Assembly: GCA_029378245.1 (NCBI GenBank)
Contig: JARKIF010000262.1
Coordinates: 1-39,026, forward strand
Reading direction: 5' to 3'
Length of the DNA stretch: 39,026 nt
Source: Roridomyces roridus
Lineage: Eukaryota > Basidiomycota > Agaricomycetes > Agaricales > Mycenaceae
In this document: piece by piece, positions 19,021-29,546 of the stretch
Position numbering within the stretch: the first letter of the stretch is position 1
How the letters are laid out: each line of letters begins with the position of its first letter
Notes under the pieces: generated by a model
Seen by the model: only the letters and a program-made list of their open reading frames with translations
Told to the model about the DNA's origin: nothing
The model's database searches: none
Position numbers and translations under genes: made by a program

Positions 19021-21185
19021 GCGAGAGGTTTAGACAGTAAATGCCAATGAAATGGAGCTTCGCACACAGCTAGGCCTACCAATACAGTGCGGTTCCATTC
19101 TACATTACTGAGCTTTTATACATGCTGGGTGCAAACAAAGAACAAATAGGAACTATATAATCCCAACCAATAGGAACGATCCTTTCCCTAATCTCCCTGT
19201 AAATACCCTCTTGGCGCTGTCAATCACACTGGATTGATCCCATGTTGGCTTTATCACTCCGATCGCAAGCTGATTGTTCCACAATTGATCCACGTCCTCG
19301 GCATTCTCGGAGTCCACCACCCAGATCAGATCTCGGCAAGAGATCTGGAACTGATGGCCACTTTGATCCGAAGCTCGGCCCTCTGTGATTCCCTCAATAT
19401 TTGGTTTCGAGGCTGACACGAAAGTAAACTGGCTTGATTGCGGTACTTGGTTTTCTAGCATTCGACAACCTCCCCGAGAAGAACATCCAACTAGTTTCGC
19501 TGAAATGTTAGACCGGTTCCAGCCAACCGACGCCCCTTCCAAACGACGACTTCCAACCATGAGAACCCAAAGAATCGGCTTTATCGGATGTTCGGATCAA
19601 ATGCCCGGTCAAGTCTACACGAAGTTTGACCGAGGTCGAAATCCTATTCCGGCCGCTGTCCGCACTCTGGTCGGCAGCTCTGATAGCTCCAACCCTCTAG
19701 GATTGACAATAAGCCTGTTTCGGACTACGGTGTTTGGTATAGGCATCAAAATGCTGAATTATGTTGTTTTGGACACCGAAAAGTCCTGCGGCTTATCACC
19801 GTTCTGTTCGGCTTCAGTGGCGTGTCAAACGTGAACATGTGATCCATTTGTTATTCTGCATTTGGTTGACCCGCGCTATTTGCCGTGAAACACTGCAACG
19901 ACTGGCCCAAATGAGCTAAAATGTTGTACAGCTCCTCTTCACTATCCCATCTTCCATCTGTGACCCAAAGCAGTGCACTTCCGGCCTGCTCAGGGACTCA
20001 GAAACATCAAATGAAGAAATCAGTAAAATAATCCTCCTGTGCACCCAGGACCCCCTACCTATATGGTATAACTTGTCAGTGGGAGCTCATGGATGCCAGA
20101 AAAGCTTAGTTGACCTCAAAAAGTGGAAATTCAATGTACAGAGTCCTCCATTCAACTTTCATTGCCAAGCTGAACATTGGGTTGAAAGTTCGGCACTTGT
20201 TCTGAGGTGTCGTGAGTGTCAATGCCATGCGGAAACTGACCAGGATGAAGCCTGGGATACTCTAATCCATTAATCCAATCTCCCAGGTACAGGAACAGAG
20301 CTACATATATGCCCCGACACCAGACAGTGTTGTGTTTCAGCATTGATCTGTGGCCGGATTTTCCCATAGGGTCAACCATTACACCATTAAGTCTGTGCAT
20401 ATTCTAGGCATCTCATAGGATCCCAGAGGGGACAACTGATCAATCAAGACCCAGAAATATGGCTTATTGGGGCTGTTGGGAGTCTCCTTGCTCAGGCTGT
20501 ATATACAGATCATGCAAAAATCAACATCAGGCAACCACCCACCATGCACGTCTGCATGAGTTGCCTTTCTTACACTCTAGGTGTAACTCAGTGACCCACA
20601 TCTACTGTATTCAGCCGGACTTTTACACCATGCAAGGCCCTATTCTAAGATTGAGGCCACCAAAGAGCCGTGGCCAAACGGTGGTTGAAGTTCTTTGACT
20701 CTGATAGGGTGTGAGGTGGTCACAGTTACCTTTCCTGTGTAATTGGGGCACTCCTTAGGATTGGAAGAGCTGCCCTATACATGCTTGAGACCTCTCATTA
20801 AAGACTACTGGCAGGCCATGGGCACCTTTTCCGTGTTAGTGGTCACCACTTCATTGACCAATGGCTTCACAACCAACCCACTTGAGACTCGAATTTTGGG
20901 CCCAGAATTGCTCAACAGACATCAAACTATCATCCAATCCAATTTCCAGTTGCACCTGCAGCATTAAGTCCAGATAAAAGATCAAACACGCGGATTTGAC
21001 GGAAACCAGATTTTAAAATGGATCACTTTCATTTTTGTGATCGCTCTGCTACAGCAAGGAGAGGGTCAGGCAACTCAATATTTTACGGGTATATACTAGA
21101 CCCTGTAAGCTTCATTCGAAGACCTTAACATTGCCCAGAAGTGGCGTGGCTGTGAAGCAATGTATCAAACAATTTTGAACCACGT

Positions 21186-21213
21186 GTGATCCATTACTTT
21201 TTCCGAGTCAGTG
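21186..21213 (-). repeat. Right terminal inverted repeat of the 2.7-kb segment
   Basis: Reverse complement of 18488-18515 with one mismatch. It is followed directly by TA and then by the presumed 5' part of gene Y. Confidence 0.75.
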
Positions 21214-21245
21214 TACGCTCCGTAGGAAGCGCAGCCAGTGACATC

Positions 21246-22134
21246 ATGGAGTCAATCCTGGCTGTTGCGGAGACTAATGGTTGGAAGCCGGCGGAGTTCG
21301 GGTGGGATAGTATTGACTTTGTGGCGGGACATATCGCAGCTGTCGCCCATGTTCAAAACCTTTACGATTGGCTTGATACAAATGGGCTGATAGTTTTCGC
21401 ATCGGCGATGGCGGCCGGGGCTCCCAAGAAAGATTGTGAGTGGTTGCACCAAGCTTCTTGCTGTCAAATGACCTGGTTTAAGATACCGAGGGACCACCCT
21501 TGAGGTTCTACCACCAAGGGAAGCTGACAACTGTGACCGATGCCATCCTTGCAAAGGCGCGGAAGAGCCTCTGGGAGTATCCCGGTTTGGTCGAAGCTGG
21601 TAGGGCGGTGGCGCTACGGCTTTTTGAAAATCATGTACCTAATCTATTCTTATGTAACTTCTCTGGCTTCCGCACTTCTGACACAATTTTTTAGAATCAC
21701 AACATCAAGTGTGTCAGCTGTGCCAAGCGCGCCCGCGGTAACGCAATGGCTAAAAAACCAGCTCCACCGCAGGCCGATTGGCCCTCCTCTCCGACTGCAA
21801 GTGCCCGCAGAAAACAGCGCTCCTCTAGTTGTGGATGGTGGCGAAGTTGGGCGATGATCCCGATGTTCCGGGTGGCGTCAGGTTTGCACCCGATCAGCTC
21901 AAGGTGGTCAGTGCGGCGATTGCGGCTACTTCAGGGCTTCCGAACGTGGATGCCCTCCTTCAGGGTGAAGCTGCTCGTTTGGCTTGTACCGCCAGGTGGG
22001 CGCTTCAGGGCTTGAACAACATTGCGGACAATAACGGACGTTCTGACCTTGTGGACACTTTCTCAGTAATGGATAACAAACTGGGTGAAGTCTTCACGAA
22101 GGAAGCGGAGACAGAGAGGAATGTAGCTCTTTAG
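21246..22134 (+). pseudogene. Unrecognised spliced gene Y, probably damaged
   Basis: No family recognised. Exon 1 (21246 to about 21445) begins MESILAVAETNGWKPAEFGW and is coding-like. Exon 2 (about 21505-21634) reads FYHQGKLTTVTDAILAKARK. A 60-bp intron (GTACCT ... TTTTTTAG, 21635-21694) leads to an exon with KCVSCAKRARG, possibly half of a zinc-binding knuckle, and a basic, Pro-rich stretch. Near 21800-21830 the best coding frame changes without an obvious intron. From there the Ala-rich helical sequence GGVRFAPDQLKVVSAAIAAT runs to a TAG at 22134. It is therefore either a frameshifted gene or one with a missed splice. Its position just right of the 2.7-kb inverted-repeat segment raises the possibility that X and Y were once one gene, though I could not match splice phases. 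Confidence 0.35.
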
Positions 22135-22199
22135 CACACCATCTGTCAATTCAATTCATTTTCTTGATGGCCAAATCTTTGGTGTAACCGTCCAAAAGT

Positions 22200-22402
22200 G
22201 TGCACTTGAACTGTGGATGTCAAAAACGGACAATTGGACTATGGATGTCAAAAATGGACACTTGGACTGTGAATGTCAATAATGCACACTTTGACTGTGG
22301 ATGTCAAAAATGGACACTTGTACTGTGGATGTCAAAGGTTCACACTTGGACGGTGGATGTCAAAAAGGTACACTTGAACGGCGGATGTCAACCATGGACA
22401 CC
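22200..22402. repeat. 28-bp minisatellite, seven full units plus a partial one
   Basis: Contiguous 28-base units start at 22200, 22228, 22256, 22284, 22312, 22340 and 22368, with a partial unit at 22396. The consensus runs GGACACTTGGACTGTGGATG then TCAAAAAT. Units differ by a few substitutions and there are no spacers. An open frame through it is only periodicity. Confidence 0.85.
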
Positions 22403-23868
22403 TCCCTGAGCTGTAGCTTCAGCTAGCCTGATTACACAGTCGATTGAACCCAGTTGTTGAGACAACATTCAACTTGGTCTCTGCATTGATACGGGTCGAG
22501 AAATCCTCTGTTGAAGCACAGTTTCGAGTTCAATCAACGTGCCGAGGGGAGTTTTTGTGGTTGAATTCAATACAATTCATAGGATTTGTACAAATTCAAC
22601 CTGCTTACGGTTTGAAAACACCCTCTCCTGGAGTCGACACGGCACATTCCCCGGCTTGGCGGCTTACCCGCGGGTCACGGGTACCCAGGTCGGCTACCCG
22701 TACCCGTACCCGTGCCGATGCCTAGGCATGGGAGTTGAATTCCTGTTACAGAGAGAGCAGTGAAGGCAGCATCAATTGTGCGGTCAAATCCAAGTCGAAC
22801 TTGACCGGCAATGGGTCACGTGATCGTACCTGGGCAAGGACCACGATTGTTTCCGAAACCTGACCAGCTTTTTGATTGCCACGCATCGAGTCATCTCTGA
22901 TCACCCAGACATCATGACAAATCATCAATCACCGGATTCGGACCCTTGGCGCCGGCAAACCCGATTACATTTGGCTACATTTTGGCTACATTTATTATCT
23001 ACACTAGTGTGCAAAGCGGGTCACTATCAAGGGATGAAAGGTGTGGAACGGAGGGTCTCGATCAAGAGCAATGAGTGGCGGCTGGATGCTATCCGCGCCC
23101 AGAATCCAAGATCAATATGGAAATGGGCGGAACTTGGCAGGCGAACAGGAATGCTTCAACAACAACCGCCCTAATTAAACAGTTGAACTGCAGCTGTTGA
23201 AATCGTACACTTGCAGCGCAAGTGCTAATCATGAACACTCCGCGGATATGGCACCCCAGCACCTCAAATTGAACGGTTACATCCCAATTGTTGAATTTTA
23301 ACAGTTGAGATACCCAACTGTACATTTGCACAGTTGTGCCACAGATGTTGATAATGAACACTGCCGCACTACGATTTGTCAAGTGTTCAAAAATCACACC
23401 TGCTCCCTGCACCACCTGTAAGCAGCATCCTCCGTCTCTCTTGGTAGTACCGGGATATTTGAGGCCCTTATCTGTTAGTCCAGACTTCTGAATAGCAGGA
23501 GGCATGCAATCAATAATTTTAGGGTTTTTTCCGGACGAAATCCGGGGTCAAATGGATGTAAAATGAATTTTCTAGGCACCTTAAATCCAAGGTAAATCTG
23601 AGTTAAATTTGTACATAGCCGCCTCATAGTCTGCACATAGCTTGCCCAGATTTAAGCACCTACCTGAAGTGTATGTTTTGTACACTTGAGTCGAGATGCA
23701 GAGTTGTGACAATTGCACAGTCCAGCAACTGGTGTCATTTTGTAACATTTCAATCACAGAGAACATTGGAATAAAGTAACTACTTTCTACGTGTACGCGA
23801 CTTGGTTTCCCCCCGAAGTTTCCGCTGTGTTCGAACTGCCTTCATGAGCACCTGTACCTTCCACATTA

Positions 23869-23921
23869 CCAAGCTAATTAGCCTGGTACCTGTATGCATG
23901 GTACCAGGCTAAGTAGCCTGG
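23869..23921. repeat. 22-bp stem hairpin with 9-base loop
   Basis: Left arm 23869-23890, ending TTAGCCTGGTACC, and right arm 23900-23921, starting GGTACCAGGCTAA, pair at 20 of 22 positions. The loop is TGTATGCAT. It could be a miniature inverted-repeat remnant; no coding context. Confidence 0.7.
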
Positions 23922-24048
23922 TTGCTGCAATCTCGTGCATGCCTTCGTTTATGCTTCCAATATGCTTTCGACCTGCTCCAAGTCCTGCTGCAGGGGACTT
24001 GGTGCAATTCTGTGGTGGGTGAGGTCATGTGATTTGGCCCGCCCTCCC

Positions 24049-24067
24049 GCCATCAAAAATTGATGGC
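24049..24067. repeat. Perfect 8-bp hairpin (GCCATCAA-AAA-TTGATGGC)
   Basis: Perfect inverted repeat with a three-base loop. Related GCCATCA/TGATGG words recur at 24766, 24865 and 24653, so the ~800-bp surrounding region is rich in one inverted word. Confidence 0.6.
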
Positions 24068-24654
24068 CAGATCAATCAGTGATGAAAAAAGTGAAAATTT
24101 TAAAATCCAAGATCAACTGTGATATCAGCATCACAGTGATTGATAGCATCAAAAAAAAATCGAAAATTGTAGGGCAGATCAAGGGCTACAAGACTCTCCT
24201 ATAATATTGTAGCCCAAATGCATCTGGTCTCACAGGAAAATACAGGGCTCGGAGCAGCCAAGGTCGAATAGACCAGGAACATTAATATTCCAACTGAGTT
24301 ACATGGCGGTTGTACAGAGGTTTATATACTAAATGCCCACTGATGTGTACCCAGATGAATATGAAGAAAGTGACAAGGTAAAAAACTTGGGCCCCAGAGT
24401 GGAGGCGGATACCCCGGAGGAACCGGAGAAACCGGAGGGGTAATGAATGAATATCTCCACCGGAGTAAGGTCGAGTGGGTGAAGGATGGAATGAAGTCGA
24501 AGAAGGGCGAACATCCGGTCAAGATTGATCCGGAGTTGGTGAGAATGGAACGGGACGCAACAGTGGTAAGTCTTTTCCTGCCAAGTCCCCTGTATGGCTG
24601 GCCAAAGTCCCGCCAAAAAAATATGTATGTCACATCAGCACACCTCCCGCCCTG

Positions 24655-24670
24655 ATGGCGGGCCCGCCAT
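24655..24670. repeat. Perfect 16-bp palindrome ATGGCGGGCCCGCCAT
   Basis: Self-complementary over 16 bases, preceded by CCCGCCCTG, which can pair with the first GGCGGG as an alternative stem. A GGCCCGCC word with the other orientation lies at 24036. Confidence 0.6.
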
Positions 24671-26503
24671 TGCCTTAAATGGCAAGTCAGTGATATCTCA
24701 ACCGTTTCTCACCGGAAAAAGATGAAGAAAAAATCAGAAAAAATCAGAGGCAGCATTTGACGGCTAATCAGATGCCATCATTATCAGTGATCGCATCGAA
24801 GTCACTGATTGTGGAAGATATTGAGAGCTACCATTGTTGCCGGCCAAGTTGTACTGTTGATCACTGGCCATCAATAATTGATGAGATCATCAAATAACCT
24901 GTCGCTACTGGTAGGCCGAGAATAATCAGTGGAGAGTAGAAAGAGCCCGGACAGACAGTAGTTTGAGACTCACTGGGTCCTAGAGCACAACTTTTCGATA
25001 ACTTGGTTCAATACACTGGTCGGTGCCACAAACAAGTCGTGGGACATCAACGCCGTAATCAACCGTATTTCTGCGTTGGATGATTCAAGAAGCTGTGGGA
25101 TATTGGAAAATATGGAGGACCGGACTATCGAATCTGGCCATCTCCCATCTTAGGAACTGCAAGACCATAATCTTTGTCCTGCTAGCCACATGCTTCATCA
25201 GGGAAAATTACAATGAAGACAGAGCTCAATGTTGGCTATGTATGTAGAAAAATAAAGATATATGTATGCACGGATGGGGGGGTAAAGTTCTATTCCTCAA
25301 GGTGCAAATACATGCTCGTACTTATACCTTTTCAGTAGCTAAGTTACCGTAGATAGAGACGAGGTACATAGCCAAGTACCATGGTGAACGAACGGCCCAG
25401 TGGCGTTTGTGATGCGTTTCGTCACCACGAGACGATACTCGTTTGATCGTTACGAGACGGTTGCATGCACTGCCCATCCTCTTCGCTCTGGTTTGCCTCG
25501 CACTACGACAACTCCAACAATGTAGACTCAGACACTGGTAGAACAGGTAGAACTCACCCGGACTCGGAGGGAGGAAACAAGACTCAGTGCAGCCGAAAGG
25601 ACGACAGAGGACATGAAGCCTGTGAGCTGGGGCTGAAATTGAGCAGTGGTGGATTGTGTGAGGTTTCCGCTCGCTGGAATAGCCTATGAGGCAAACGGAG
25701 TAGGAGGGTATGACAAACCAGGGGAATGGCGACAGGAGGGGGTGAAGGAGGGAGCACTTGACGATGGTGGTCAAGAAGAAAGAAGATAATAAGCGCCGCA
25801 TCACGCTTGCCACGTAGCAAGTGATTGATGTTCGTGAAACTCGGTGATCTCTGCCCGAGACTCCCACGTCTCAGCAAGGACAGTGACTTCACGTTGACTT
25901 CGCTAGAAAGTGCCTCCGCCCTCCCTCCCAAGTCCTCCCTCCACAATTGTAATAGTCTCCTCCCTACCCGCCCGCCTCCATCCACATGAATCTCCCTGAG
26001 TCAACATCTGCCTGAGCCTCAACTTTGCTCTGATCTGGTCAAAAACCAAATGAGTTCCAATTGAGCAGAGATATAGGTGCCTGGACACTATGAGTATATA
26101 GTATTGCAACTTAGTAGTTAGTTGGTTAAGCAAGCACGAGGCATCAGGATTGCTAGTGAATGACAGGAATTGTTCGGGATTGTCAAGATTGTCTGATTGT
26201 TACAAAATGTCAACAATCTGTCTCAAATTGCCGGATCTGGTGTTTCCTGACGCAGCGTCAAAGAGGGAAGGATGGAATGTAGATGCGAGTTGCCTCAGCA
26301 AGTACAGCAAACTGGCGGCGAACGACGGAGAGATGAGACGAGGGACGAAGGTAAAATTGAAACTGAACTGGCAGCACTGGCTGATACTGGACTGGGCTGA
26401 ACTGGCTGGGCTGACTGGTCTTGGTGAACTAAATCTGCACACACTGGGGGCAGGAGGGAAGTTGTATTGGTTCTCAACACTTCGGGCTATATAGCTAGTC
26501 ATA

Positions 26504-26798
26504 TGTCAGCACCTAGGGCTAAGTCGGGTTCTAGTCGGCAACGAACGAGGCGACCAAGCGAAGAGAAGTAGACGAGACTCAAGAGGTAGAGCAAGCCGTA
26601 GGGAGAATAGACTAGATTTGTCTACAGTACTGAGACTGTACAACAAGTAGGGGTTTAAATGCAGGAGAGAGTGGAGTACCAAGCAGGGGTTGAGACAAGA
26701 CCCGGCCGATCAGTGATGACCACCGATTAGGGTATTGATGGCTGATGATTGATCGGGTTACAACCCGTCGGGTTGTTGCCTGGGGTCATATCATGACA
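26504..26798 (-). repeat. 3' LTR of the Ty3/gypsy element
   Basis: On the minus strand it begins TGTCATGATATGACC directly after the purine tract and ends GGTGCTGACA, so the ends form the usual TGTCA...TGACA inverted pair; 295 bp. It contains a TTTAAA box (GCATTTAAACCCC). The outer boundary is inferred from the terminal inverted pair because the partner LTR is not in the window. Confidence 0.7.
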
Positions 26799-26813
26799 TT
26801 ATCCCCCCCGTTC
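26799..26813 (-). promoter_or_regulatory. Polypurine tract of the Ty3/gypsy element
   Basis: Minus-strand GAACGGGGGGGATAA immediately 5' of the LTR, the expected plus-strand DNA primer position. It lies just after the pol stop codon. Confidence 0.7.
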
Positions 26814-26819
26814 AAGCGC

Positions 26820-28399
26820 TCAGGACACGACCTTCCATCGTCCGTTAACCCGTTCCTCATGGAGTGCGGTCGGGTTCTTTTGGTAGAACTCTTCTATGCA
26901 TTCCTCCGCTCCATCCAACAAGGCGCGTTTTTCCCAAGTCCATTCAGCTGATGGATAGTCCTTCCATTTGACGAAGTAGCGCAAAGTGTTGCGCTGATTT
27001 CCGCCGCCTCTCTTGACCTTCAGAATTTCCTCCACCTCGTACTCATAGTGGCCGTCAACCACATCGGGGGGTGGTGGGTCCACCGCCTTCTGATGTTCGG
27101 CCACTGGTGGCACCCAGGGTCGAAGATAGACCATATTGAAGACCGGGTGGACTTTCCAAGATGCCGGGGTCTTGATTTCGTACGACAGGGACCCAATCTT
27201 GCGCACCACAGGGAAAGGGCCATAACGTCGGTCCTCGAATTTCTTGGTAGGTCGGTGCGTCTGCAGATTCTTCCCTTCTAGCCACACCTTGTCGCCTGGT
27301 TTGTAACCCGGGTCGGGTTGTCGACTTCGATCGTAGTATTTCTTCATGACCTCCTGTGCATGGCGCATTGCTGCTGCGGCTTCTTCCCGTACCTTCTCCA
27401 TTCGCTGCGCGAATTCCATCCCCTTCTCCGTCGGAACCTCTCGCAACGGCTCAATCCCTTTTCGCGGGTGGAACCCGAGAGTCATAAAGAAGGGGCTAAA
27501 TCCTGTCGTCGCATGGACCTTGTCATTGTAGGAGAATTCTGCCAAGGTCAACCACTCTGCCCAGTCGTCCTGCATGAAGTTGGTGAAAATTCGGAGGTAC
27601 TGCTCCACTTCTTGGTTGACCCATTCCGTTTGACCGTCGGTTTGCGGATGATACGCTGTTGACGCGTTCGACTTCATTCCCAGAAGCTTCATCAAGTCTC
27701 GCATAAAGTGGCCCACGAATTGTGTTCCACGGTCGCTGATTACTACCTCCGGTAACCCGTAATCCTTCCACACATTATCCCAATATATCCGGGCGATCCC
27801 TTCGCCTGTAATCTGTTCCCGACAGGGAATAACCCGAATTCCCTTGCCCAGTCGATCCACAATCACCACGATGCTGTCGTACCCTTTCGAGTCAGGTAAC
27901 TTCGTGATTAGGTCGATCGAGACGTTCTGCCATACTCGTTCGGGTACCACGTTTGGTGACATGGTCCGCGAGGTTTGGATGGGAACGTCTTCGTCTTCTG
28001 GCACGTCGAACAAGCGGCTACGTATCGCTTGATTTCCCGGGTCATGGACGGCCAATAGTAGTTCCGGGCTACCAATTCCGCCGTTCGATATTGCCCAGGA
28101 TGACCGGCCATGTAGGTATCGTGGTGGGCCCGGGTTATGTGATGGCGCAACTCTTTGTCGGCGGGGACGTATACCGATCCATGCCTAGTCAAGAGCCCGT
28201 TGTGTTCCTGCCAGGTCGGGTTCTCCTCATCGGCTTCTTCATCCTTGCTCTTGGCCAAGCCCTCTTTGGCTGCATCCTCCCACTTGTCGCGGGCGTCCTT
28301 GATGCGTTGCAAAAATTGGTCCCCCCCTTCCTGGTCCAGGATTGCTCGCAGAAATTCCTCCTTCGGTATCTGTTGAAATTTATCCGCTGGTAGTAACAT
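26820..28399 (-). pseudogene. Ty3/gypsy integrase with C-terminal chromodomain (one frameshift)
   Basis: The minus-strand frame from 28399 carries the HHCC zinc-binding part (HHDTYMAGHPG ... CSTCQKTK). Near 27960 the frame shifts and continues from about 27957 to the stop at 26820 with the catalytic core: D in VSIDLITKLP, D in VVISDRGTQFVG and E in DGQTEWVNQEV. All three DDE residues are present. The C-terminus holds a GPF/Y-like block (RRYGPFPVVRKIG) and a chromodomain (YEVEEILKVKRG, RYFVKWKDYPSAEWTWEK) with the aromatic residues of a methyl-lysine cage. In chromoviruses this domain guides integration to heterochromatin. The break makes the copy non-functional unless it is an assembly error. 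Confidence 0.88.
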
Positions 28400-28438
28400 G
28401 ATATCGCTGTTATCCTTTGCCCCCTTTTCATGGCCATT

Positions 28439-28861
28439 TCACCTCAAAAAGGCATCCGTCTTGTTATGCGTCTTGCCCAGCTTGTGGATCAGCAAAAAGT
28501 CGTATTCACTCAGCTCCAGTGACCACCGTGCCTGTCTCCGGTTCAGCTTCTTCGTCGTCATAAAGTAAGCCAAATTCTTGTGGTCCGTCCAAATCTCGAA
28601 GGTCTTGTTGCTGCCCTGAAGGAAATGCCTCCACTCATACAGACCCCGCATAATCGCCAACATTTCCTTGTCGTGGATGTCGTAGTTCCGTTCCGTGTTG
28701 TTAAGAGATTTGGACAAGAACCCGATCAGGACCCAGACGCCGTTCTGGAGTTGAGAGAGTACCACCCCAGTAGCGAAATCCGAAGAGTCGGCTTCCATCC
28801 GCCACTCGCCATGGTCGGTTGGAAAATGCAGCACCGGTTCGGCGGTGACCAAATCCTTCAA
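28439..28861 (-). pseudogene. Ty3/gypsy RNase H region, ended by an in-frame stop
   Basis: The RNase H domain shows EADSSDFATGVVLSQ (first catalytic Asp), NYDIHDKEMLAIMRGL (Glu) and FEIWTDHKNLAYF (Asp). At the end, KTDAFLR is followed by TGA (28439-28441); the same frame continues directly into the integrase part. An Arg CGA mutated to TGA is the simplest explanation. The link to the upstream RT part is broken by a frameshift near 28910. Confidence 0.85.
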
Positions 28862-28883
28862 CGTTTCAAACGCTCTCCTCTCT

Positions 28884-29546
28884 TCACCTCCCCATCGCCA
28901 CCGGTAATCCTTCCTCCATCAAACGTGTCAGGGGTTTGGAGTGTATCCTGAACCCCGCAATAAACCGGCGGTAGAAGTTGAGGAACCCAAGGAAGCTCTG
29001 CACCTCCTTGACCGTTTTGGGTTCCGCCCACTCCCGTACACCCGCAACCTTAACGGGGTCCATCCGAATTTTCCCATCTCCGATAATCACACCGAGGTAC
29101 TCGACCTCGCGCTTCTCGAATTCGCACTTCTCGGGTTTCAGGTACAAATCGTTCTCCTGCAGGATTTGCAACACCTCGCGCACCGTCCTCTGATGCTCCT
29201 CCTTGTTGGAGGAATAAATCAAAATACTGTCCAGGTAGACAATAACCCGTCCCTCCGCGATCTGTCGGGCAAAGATATCGTTCATCATGCACTGGAAGGT
29301 CGCCGGCGAATTCGTCAACCCAAAGAACATCACCAAGGGTTCAAACAACCCCCGATTAGTGATGAACGCCGCCTTCTCCTTGTCTCCCTCCTTTATCCGA
29401 ATGTTGTTGTAACCCCATCGCACGTCCAACTTCGTGAACCACGTCACATTCCTGAGGTTATGCATTATTTTGGAAATCAGCGGTATCGGGTATCGATTCT
29501 TGATTGTAATTGTGTTCAACCTTCGATAGTCTTGTACCGGTCGGAG
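28884..29546 (-). pseudogene. Ty3/gypsy reverse transcriptase with mutated active site
   Basis: Fingers/palm sequence is clear: ITIKNRYPIPLI, FTKLDVRWGYNNIRI (first catalytic Asp), FGLTNSPATFQCMMND, then VIVYLDSILIYS and YLKPEKCEF, VEYLGVIIG. The second Asp of the invariant Y-x-D-D is Ser (codon AGT at 29226-29228), which should abolish polymerisation; two base changes are needed from GAT. Frameshifts bound the segment on both sides (about 29546 and 28910). Confidence 0.88.

Larger units (their letters stand above)
18488..21213. mobile_element. 2.7-kb segment with 28-bp terminal inverted repeats and TA flanks (Tc1/mariner-like ends)
   Basis: The left end begins CACTGAGTCGGAAAAAGTAA and the right end, reverse-complemented, begins CACTGACTCGGAAAAAGTAA. 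The match runs 28 bases with one mismatch, then decays. Both ends are bordered outside by TA (18486-18487 and 21214-21215), the target duplication of Tc1/mariner elements. Ends starting CA(C/G)TG with a purine-rich follow-up also fit that superfamily. Inside I see no DDE transposase and no long convincing gene, only short open frames and an A/C-rich tract, so it would be a non-autonomous or decayed copy. The alternative is two unrelated solo copies of a short repeat in opposite orientation. Confidence 0.45.
22403..26503. other. 4.1 kb repeat-rich, gene-poor DNA
   Basis: No gene could be supported on either strand; open frames are short and domain-free, including a 181-residue Cys/Ser/His-rich one on the minus strand at 25322-25867. 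Seen instead: a TACCCG hexamer run (22694-22713), a duplicated GGCTACATTT block near 22970-22995, TTGAA/CAGTTG-rich sequence at 23170-23360, several perfect hairpins between 23.87 and 24.88 kb, a (CCGGAG)-rich patch at 24410-24440, and a degenerate ACTGG/CTGGCTG tandem at about 26365-26425. Confidence 0.45.

Noticed and set aside
22200..22402. Regular 28-bp repeats that could suggest a CRISPR array
   Set aside because: Units are contiguous with no spacers and vary internally, and the genome is eukaryotic; it is a minisatellite.
25322..25867. 181-codon open frame on the minus strand
   Set aside because: No recognisable domain, biased composition, overlapping open frames on the other strand, repeat-rich surroundings.
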